From assembly GCA_964482585.1 (NCBI GenBank), contig CAYZYO010000042.1, forward strand, positions 1 through 17,838: a stretch of 17,838 bases of DNA, written 5' to 3'. The stretch is from CAYZYO01 sp964482585. Lineage in GTDB: Bacteria > Bacillota > Syntrophomonadia > Syntrophomonadales > Syntrophomonadaceae. Positions 13,521 through 17,838 of the stretch are shown piece by piece. Under the pieces are notes generated by a model, which was not told where the DNA came from, searched no databases, and worked only from the letters and a program-made list of their open reading frames with translations. Positions within the stretch are counted from its first letter, which is position 1. Every line of letters starts with the position of its first letter. The translations under genes were made by a program, and so were the position numbers.

Positions 13521-15302
13521 ACTGTGTTCTTCTTTTTCGAATAGCTGCTTTATTCTTTCAGGGGTGGGATTGGCGATAATTGTCCAATAGTTGTCATATA
13601 TAACCATACCAGGTTTGGCACCCTTTGGTTTATATACATTAGCTGTAAAGGTATAGTCTACAGGTACTTTGTCGGCCTGGCTGGCTTTACTATAATAGGC
13701 AGCAAAAGCTGCGGCCTCTTCTAAGGTGGAATCGGGAATATCATCAATCGAACTGATGGTTTTTGGGAGCTTTACTATCACATGAGTACCCGGGATTTCT
13801 TTTGTATGCAGCCATAGGTCATGGCGTGAAGCCAGTTTTAGAGTTAGAAAATCATTCTGGGTATTATTCCTGCCTACCAGGATTTCCAGTCCATTGGAAG
13901 ATAAGAACTTTCGAGGTTTACTCTTTTGTGCTTTTATTTTTGTGTGCCGATGACGTTTTTTAAGATACCCTTCCTTCTCTAATTCTTTAATTATTTCATT
14001 AAGCTCATCAGAGTGTTCAGCTTGATTTATTGCTATGACCACGGATTCCAGGTAGTCTATTTCCTGCTGATTCTTGAGCATCCGGATTTGTAAATGCTTA
14101 ATAGCTTTGGTGCTTTTATTATATTTTTTAAAATATCGCTGGGCATTTTGGATAGGAGTATACCTGGGATCGAGTTTTATATTTACCTTTTTATCAGAAT
14201 AAAAATCGGTTAAGGTTGCTTCCAAATCGCCTTTTTTAAGCTGGTAGTAATACGCAGTTATCAGTTCACCCCAAATTTTATATTTCTTGTTTTCTTTAGC
14301 CTGGGCTAGATCACCTTCCTGCAAAAACTTCCTTTTATTAGCTTTATCTAGAAATACTTTTACATTTCGCATCAGGTTAGTTTTCATTGATTCTAACCTG
14401 ATTATATCTAGTTTATTCTTATAATAGCGATCACAGGCAGTGTTTATTGAAGCAGTTTCAATAAATCTTTGACTGGAAGTTTTCGAAAGGGTGTAGGGCG
14501 CAAAATCAACTGCTATATTTTTCTCATATAAAACTCCAGGGTGGTTTTCTCCTTTATTAATGTCTTCCAGTATTTGCTTAAGATGAGTGTAAAGCTTACT
14601 TAGCTCAAATTCACCAGATTGCTCAACGGGCATATCCGGGTCAAGTCCAGTATTTAGGCATATTTCTCTGGCTGTAAAAGGGCTGATTCCTGAAAAAACA
14701 TTAAATAATGATCCTGCCAGGGTTGTGGCTTTAACTGTATTCCACATGGCCTGGGCAAAAGTATCAAGATCCGTATTTAGTGGATTTAGTTTTGCCTGAT
14801 CAGGCGGGTTTTTATATTCTTTACCTGGAAGTACTTCACGGTAGGAACTGAGATCATGGCCATATTTTTTAATAGCATCAATAATAAGATTGTTTTCAGG
14901 GTTTATTAATATAATGTTGGAATGCTTCCCCATGAACTCGCAGATAATCAGTTTTTCCGCCCAATCCTTAAACTCGTTAAGGGCTTCTATTCTTATGTGT
15001 ACTATTCGTTCAAAGTCAACCTGTTTAATTTCTTTTATTTTGCCACCTTCAAGGTGTTTCCGTAGAAGCATACAAAAAGCTGGCGGAGTTGAAGGGTTTT
15101 CCTTTTTACTGGTATTAATATGCATTCTGGCCCACCGCGCATTTGCAGATATCAGTATTTTCGCAGGGCCAATTCCTGGCTGGCGGATGGAAAACATTAA
15201 TTCGTCTTTTTCCGGTTGATATATTTTGTCTATTCTGGCATTAAAGAGATCAGAATTCAGTTCATTAGTAATAGCTCTAATACAAACTCCATCAAATGGC
15301 AT
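13515..15302 (-). CDS. rqcH: NFACT-family ribosome quality-control protein RqcH
   Basis: RqcH (Rqc2 family, formerly called a fibronectin-binding protein) binds stalled 50S subunits that hold peptidyl-tRNA and adds alanine tails for degradation. It has 595 residues. The NFACT-N domain starts MPFDGVCIRAITNEL, with FCMLLRKHLEGG at 76-87. Helix-hairpin-helix and long coiled-coil regions lie in the middle. The C-terminal NFACT-R domain shows DLWLHTKEIPGTHVIVK and VYKPKGAKPGMVIY. The Asp-Arg pair needed for tRNA handling in the Bacillus protein appears as Glu98-Arg99 (DFERIV), a conservative change. The start ATG 15302 has AGGAGG (15311-15316) eight bases upstream; the frame extends further 5' but without such support. 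Bacillus also has this gene not far from its pyr operon. Confidence 0.94.
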   Translation of the reverse strand: MPFDGVCIRAITNELNSDLFNARIDKIYQPEKDELMFSIRQPGIGPAKILISANARWARMHINTSKKENPSTPPAFCMLLRKHLEGGKIKEIKQVDFERIVHIRIEALNEFKDWAEKLIICEFMGKHSNIILINPENNLIIDAIKKYGHDLSSYREVLPGKEYKNPPDQAKLNPLNTDLDTFAQAMWNTVKATTLAGSLFNVFSGISPFTAREICLNTGLDPDMPVEQSGEFELSKLYTHLKQILEDINKGENHPGVLYEKNIAVDFAPYTLSKTSSQRFIETASINTACDRYYKNKLDIIRLESMKTNLMRNVKVFLDKANKRKFLQEGDLAQAKENKKYKIWGELITAYYYQLKKGDLEATLTDFYSDKKVNIKLDPRYTPIQNAQRYFKKYNKSTKAIKHLQIRMLKNQQEIDYLESVVIAINQAEHSDELNEIIKELEKEGYLKKRHRHTKIKAQKSKPRKFLSSNGLEILVGRNNTQNDFLTLKLASRHDLWLHTKEIPGTHVIVKLPKTISSIDDIPDSTLEEAAAFAAYYSKASQADKVPVDYTFTANVYKPKGAKPGMVIYDNYWTIIANPTPERIKQLFEKEEHSE

Positions 15303-15415
15303 CTCCTTAACCTCCTCTAGCTTTGGTTCTCCAATCCTGCGGAAGAAAAAAGCTAACGCTTTTCCCCTTTCCAACTGACCAACTAATGTCAATCTGTTGG
15401 TTAATAACAGGATAA

Positions 15416-15444
15416 AGTATAGCACTATTGCGCTGTTAATACAA
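15416..15444 (-). promoter_or_regulatory. Possible rqcH promoter
   Basis: Reading the minus strand, TTGTAT (15444-15439) and TATACT (15421-15416) are separated by 17 bases. The -10 is good, the -35 only partial. It would give a leader of about 107 bases, containing a small AAAAGC-GTTA-GCTTTT hairpin (15363-15348). Confidence 0.4.
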
Positions 15445-15541
15445 TGAGAACACTATTTGGAGTATAATTAATAATAATGTTCATAAAGGTCTATAATAAT
15501 TAAGGATTTTTGCATAATAGCAATTTTAATATCATTAGAAC

Positions 15542-15598
15542 TTTTGCATTCGTAGAGGAGACTTTAGCCTCCGGCTTGATTACCATCCTGGGGCAAAG
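15542..15598 (-). repeat. 57-bp hairpin repeat upstream of the unknown gene
   Basis: Read on the minus strand this runs TTTGCCCCAGGATGG, then GGAGGCTAAAGTCTCC, then TACG and TGCAAAAG. It aligns along its whole length, with several differences, to 16197-16254 on the plus strand. The hairpin arm here has one mismatched pair. The remaining bases of this gap are AT-rich, with TATAAT at 15631-15636 but no good -35. Confidence 0.75.
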
Positions 15599-15685
15599 TG
15601 ATATGGGAAGTTTTGAATTATACAAGGCTCTATAATTATATAAAGGTGCTAATTTGCGCCTTCCGGGGAAACAGGTGGTGTATTA

Positions 15686-16111
15686 ATGAGTCAAGTAATA
15701 AGCCTCTATAAAAATATTTTAGATGAAGTGATAAACCTGGAAAATAAAAAAAGGGAAATTAGTATTCAGATTCTATTAACCAAAAATGAAAGCAAAAGAC
15801 TAAATTTAATAAGTAGTTTCTTGACCTATGATCTTAACAAACATGAATTATTAGAACGGGCAGCGGTAATAGCGGTTCAGAATAAAGAGTTAAATGTACT
15901 AGAACAACTGCAAAAAATGTATTCTCATTGTGAAGATGATGAACTTTTGAATAAAATAAGAAAAGAAATAAAATATATTAAAAGATTCAGGAAAAATATT
16001 AATAAAGCAGTAAAATATCCTGATTTCTTGAGTTTTTTTGAGCGCAGGATGATACAAGAAATAAGTAAATATGTAGTAGAACAAGCACGGATTTATGCAG
16101 GTTTTCAGTGA
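15686..16111 (+). CDS. Unknown 141-residue all-helical protein
   Basis: Not recognised. The protein is rich in Lys, Glu, Leu and Ile, with no signal peptide, membrane segment or metal motif. Composition and spacing suggest several amphipathic helices (LYKNILDEVINLENKKREIS, later ELLNKIRKEIKYIKRFRKN). The C-terminus ends EISKYVVEQARIYAGFQ. ATG 15686 has AGGTGG (15673-15678) seven bases upstream. The gene stands alone, convergent with uspA, and lies between inverted copies of a 57-bp repeat. It is more AT-rich than the pyr genes, so it could be a lineage-specific or acquired gene; that is inference. Confidence 0.7.
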   Translation: MSQVISLYKNILDEVINLENKKREISIQILLTKNESKRLNLISSFLTYDLNKHELLERAAVIAVQNKELNVLEQLQKMYSHCEDDELLNKIRKEIKYIKRFRKNINKAVKYPDFLSFFERRMIQEISKYVVEQARIYAGFQ

Positions 16112-16196
16112 TAATAATAATAAGACAGTTAGGTGTAATAGATTGTTTAATGTTGGTTTATAAAGAGTTATACATATGCCAAAATTAACCATATAG

Positions 16197-16254
16197 CCTT
16201 GCCCCAGGGATGACAATTATGTCGGAGACTAAAGTCTCCCCTTACGGTTGCAAG
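16197..16254 (+). repeat. 58-bp hairpin repeat between convergent genes
   Basis: Inverted relative of 15542-15598. It starts CCTTGCCCCAGGGATGAC and contains a perfect GGAGACT-AA-AGTCTCC hairpin (16224-16239). It sits between the 3' ends of the unknown gene and uspA, so it could act as a shared mRNA end, although no T-run follows on either strand. Confidence 0.75.
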
Positions 16255-16274
16255 AGTACTAATGAGATTATTAA

Positions 16275-16712
16275 TCATTTGACAATTAATACCGGAATAC
16301 TAACTAACCTAACGATTTTGTCGGATACACTGCCAAAGGCTAATTCTTGAAATTTATTTAGGCGGCGGCTGCCCATTATTACAAGATCATATTTACCATC
16401 ATTTTCAATTACATCTAATACCAAGGCTGCCGGGTCTCCTCCGCCACGCTTTAGTTTACATTGAATATTCCTGTCATTAAGTATTTTTTCATATTTTTTC
16501 AACAGCACCAGTGAATTATGTCTTAATTCATCTAACTTATCCTGGTTGTGTATTTTGGTAATATCAACACTGCTGCTGTTATAAACGTTTAGAAGCACGA
16601 GATTCTCAATCACACCGGCTTCCGCAAATTGAGCGGCTTTTGCAACCGCACGATGGGATTGCTCTGAGTCATCAACAGCAACTAATACTTTTTTAAAAAC
16701 AGGGTTTTCCAA
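16275..16712 (-). CDS. Universal stress protein (UspA family)
   Basis: Single Usp domain of 145 residues, the normal length. It starts FKKVLVAVDDSEQSHRAVAKA, with Asp14-Asp15 in the nucleotide region, and ends KYDLVIMGSRRL...FGSVSDKIVRLVSIPVLIVK. The ATP-binding signature G-2X-G-9X-G-S is nearly complete (Gly114, Gly127, Ser128), but its second glycine is Arg117, so ATP binding is uncertain. The role in this cell is unknown; such proteins are linked to stress survival. The start TTG 16712 is set by AGGAGG (16720-16725), seven bases upstream; the frame stays open to 16760 but without a site. It is monocistronic and convergent with the unknown gene. Confidence 0.9.
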   Translation of the reverse strand: MENPVFKKVLVAVDDSEQSHRAVAKAAQFAEAGVIENLVLLNVYNSSSVDITKIHNQDKLDELRHNSLVLLKKYEKILNDRNIQCKLKRGGGDPAALVLDVIENDGKYDLVIMGSRRLNKFQELAFGSVSDKIVRLVSIPVLIVK

Positions 16713-16783
16713 ATTAAGCCCTCCTTTATTATTAAATATTAAACCTTGATTTCGCTGCAAAAAGTAGTATTTATATATATTCC

Positions 16784-16947
16784 GCAGAGGAGACTTCAGT
16801 CTCCGGCCAGCCGCAATTCAGGGTTTCAGGGTGGCGACTGAAGCCGCCTCTAAGGTTCTATCCGGTTGTTGCGTTTATCAAAACGCCAGTGCGTGGCCAA
16901 CTCATCTAAGTAAGGTAACTGCATTAAGTGTTTATTTTCAAACTAAT
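16784..16947 (-). repeat. Double-hairpin repeat with conserved flank, copy 2 (inverted)
   Basis: The 70-base core (16784-16853) is the reverse of 9390-9459, sharing CCAGCCGCAATTCAGGG in the centre. The arms match each other at only 16 of 21 positions, but the left arm still folds on itself perfectly (GGAGACT-TC-AGTCTCC). Shared flanks are GATAGAACC next to the core and, read inverted, ATTAGT..GAAAATAAA..CTTAATG..ACCTTAC (16947-16910). The spacer between flank and core is about 40 bases longer than in copy 1. The rest of this gene-free stretch (16948-17227) is AT-rich, with no RNA gene or riboswitch that I recognise. Confidence 0.78.
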
Positions 16948-17168
16948 CAACCTTAAACTACACTAAACAAACAGACCAAAAAACCTTGTAGACGTTTGGA
17001 GGAGTTTAATATAATAAATGGTATGGGTATTGATTAATAAAATCTATTTATAAGTACAATGCAAGCCAAATCGTCTCTTACTTTATTATATCCAGGCAGT
17101 CAAGCTTTAAGGAATATCATATCAAATAGCTTCTATAAATGTTATTTATGTTGTGATTATATCAAAAC

Positions 17169-17196
17169 TTGACTATACTAACAAAATAAATAAAAC
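17169..17196 (+). promoter_or_regulatory. Possible dapB promoter
   Basis: TTGACT (17169-17174) and TAAAAC (17191-17196) with a 16-base spacer. The -35 is good and the -10 is poor. The position, about 25 bases before the dapB ribosome-binding site, is reasonable. Confidence 0.3.
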
Positions 17197-17227
17197 TATT
17201 TAAAAGAGGCTTTGGGAGGTAACGAAA

Positions 17228-17838
17228 TTGAAAAATAAAATTAAAGTAATAGTAACCGGAGCATTGGGGAAAATGGGCTTAGAAACGGTTAAAGCAGTAA
17301 TAAATGATAATGATCTTGAATTAGTAGGAGCTGTAGATGCCAGAGCTAAAGGAGAAAAGATTTCAACGCTAACTGGTTTAAGTGGCTGTACTATTAAAGT
17401 GGAAAGGGATTTGGATGAAGTAATAGATAGGACAAAACCCGATGTAATGATTGATTTTACAAACCCCCAGGCTGTTTTTAATAATAGTAAGACAGCTCTG
17501 AATAGACATGTTACCTGTGTGATAGGAACTACAGGTCTAAACGACATAGAAATAAAACACCTGGAAAAAATGTCTGCCGATAAAGAGGTGGGAATTGCCA
17601 TAATACCTAATTTTGCTATTGGGGCAGTTTTAATGATGAAGTTTGCGTCTCAAGCAGCCAGGTATTTTTCAGATGTAGAAATAATAGAGCTCCATCATGA
17701 TCAAAAAATGGATGCTCCTTCCGGTACTGCTATAAAAACCGCCGAAATGATTAATCAAAACCGGGGATCACGTCCTCCCAAAAATATCCGAGAATTTGAG
17801 AAAATAGCTGGATGCCGGGGTGGTGATGTTGATCAAAT
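17228..17838 (+). CDS. dapB: 4-hydroxy-tetrahydrodipicolinate reductase, 5' part
   Basis: Reduces the DapA product with NAD(P)H on the way to diaminopimelate and lysine. The first 203 residues are present and the gene runs off the window; the family is usually about 265. The nucleotide loop GALGKMG is at 11-17, DFTNP at 76-80 and GTTG at 100-103. The catalytic motif ELHHDQKMDAPSGTA is around 154-168, with His156-His157 and Lys160. Start TTG 17228, with GGGAGG (17214-17219) eight bases upstream. No lysine riboswitch is visible in the 467 bases between it and uspA. Identification is secure. Confidence 0.95.
   Translation, partial: MKNKIKVIVTGALGKMGLETVKAVINDNDLELVGAVDARAKGEKISTLTGLSGCTIKVERDLDEVIDRTKPDVMIDFTNPQAVFNNSKTALNRHVTCVIGTTGLNDIEIKHLEKMSADKEVGIAIIPNFAIGAVLMMKFASQAARYFSDVEIIELHHDQKMDAPSGTAIKTAEMINQNRGSRPPKNIREFEKIAGCRGGDVDQ

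Noticed and set aside
15348..15363. AAAAGC-GTTA-GCTTTT hairpin as an rqcH attenuator
   Set aside because: A six-pair stem is too weak, and no competing structure or known ligand motif is visible.
17018..17053. Tiny frame (MVWVLINKIYL) after GGAGGAG upstream of dapB as a leader peptide
   Set aside because: The spacing is long (over 10 bases), it has only one lysine, no terminator follows, and nothing supports attenuation.
16948..17227. Lysine riboswitch before dapB
   Set aside because: I could not find the conserved core or a terminator hairpin in the AT-rich leader.

Overview
The window is an AT-rich stretch of a draft bacterial genome, most likely a Clostridia-type Firmicute. The evidence is strong GGAGG ribosome-binding sites, many TTG starts (pyrR, pyrD, pyrF, the small gene after pyrE, uspA, dapB), PyrR-type RNA attenuators, and a class 1B dihydroorotate dehydrogenase with a PyrK partner. 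The layout, rluD-like gene, then pyrR-pyrB-pyrC-carA-carB-pyrK-pyrD-pyrF-pyrE, then rqcH nearby, is a familiar Firmicute arrangement. The exact lineage cannot be read from the sequence.

Layout. 1-609: 3' part of an RluD-family pseudouridine synthase. 610-1470: promoter and first PyrR attenuator, pyrR, second PyrR attenuator. 1471-13136: the complete UMP pathway on the + strand. CarA/CarB make carbamoyl phosphate, PyrB joins it to aspartate, PyrC closes the ring, PyrD/PyrK oxidise dihydroorotate using NAD, PyrE adds PRPP, and PyrF decarboxylates OMP to UMP. 13176-13481: a small unknown gene that may be the last gene of the operon. 13515-15302 (-): rqcH. 15686-16111 (+): an unknown helical protein. 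16275-16712 (-): a UspA-type protein. 17228 to the end (+): 5' part of dapB.

The main biological surprise is carA. Its glutaminase domain is otherwise well conserved, but the catalytic cysteine is Gly248 and the catalytic histidine is Asp333. Two independent losses in one active site suggest a carbamoyl-phosphate synthase that works on free ammonia, or that takes its ammonia from elsewhere.

The second theme is repeats. Four gaps of the pyr operon (pyrC-carA, carA-carB, carB-pyrK, pyrD-pyrF) carry members of one family, whose ends read TTAACCACAGAT inwards from both sides. One gap holds a 104-bp tandem array that breaks the assembly. A second family of small hairpins (GGAGACT..AGTCTCC or GGCGACT..AGTCGCC, with paired base changes) is scattered over the window. 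carAB lies between two nearly identical 98-bp direct repeats.

Two assembly defects matter for annotation. There is a 100-N gap in the tandem array at 9055-9154. There is also a 10-N join at 11243-11252, where two contig ends that overlap were not merged, so pyrD looks broken but is probably intact.
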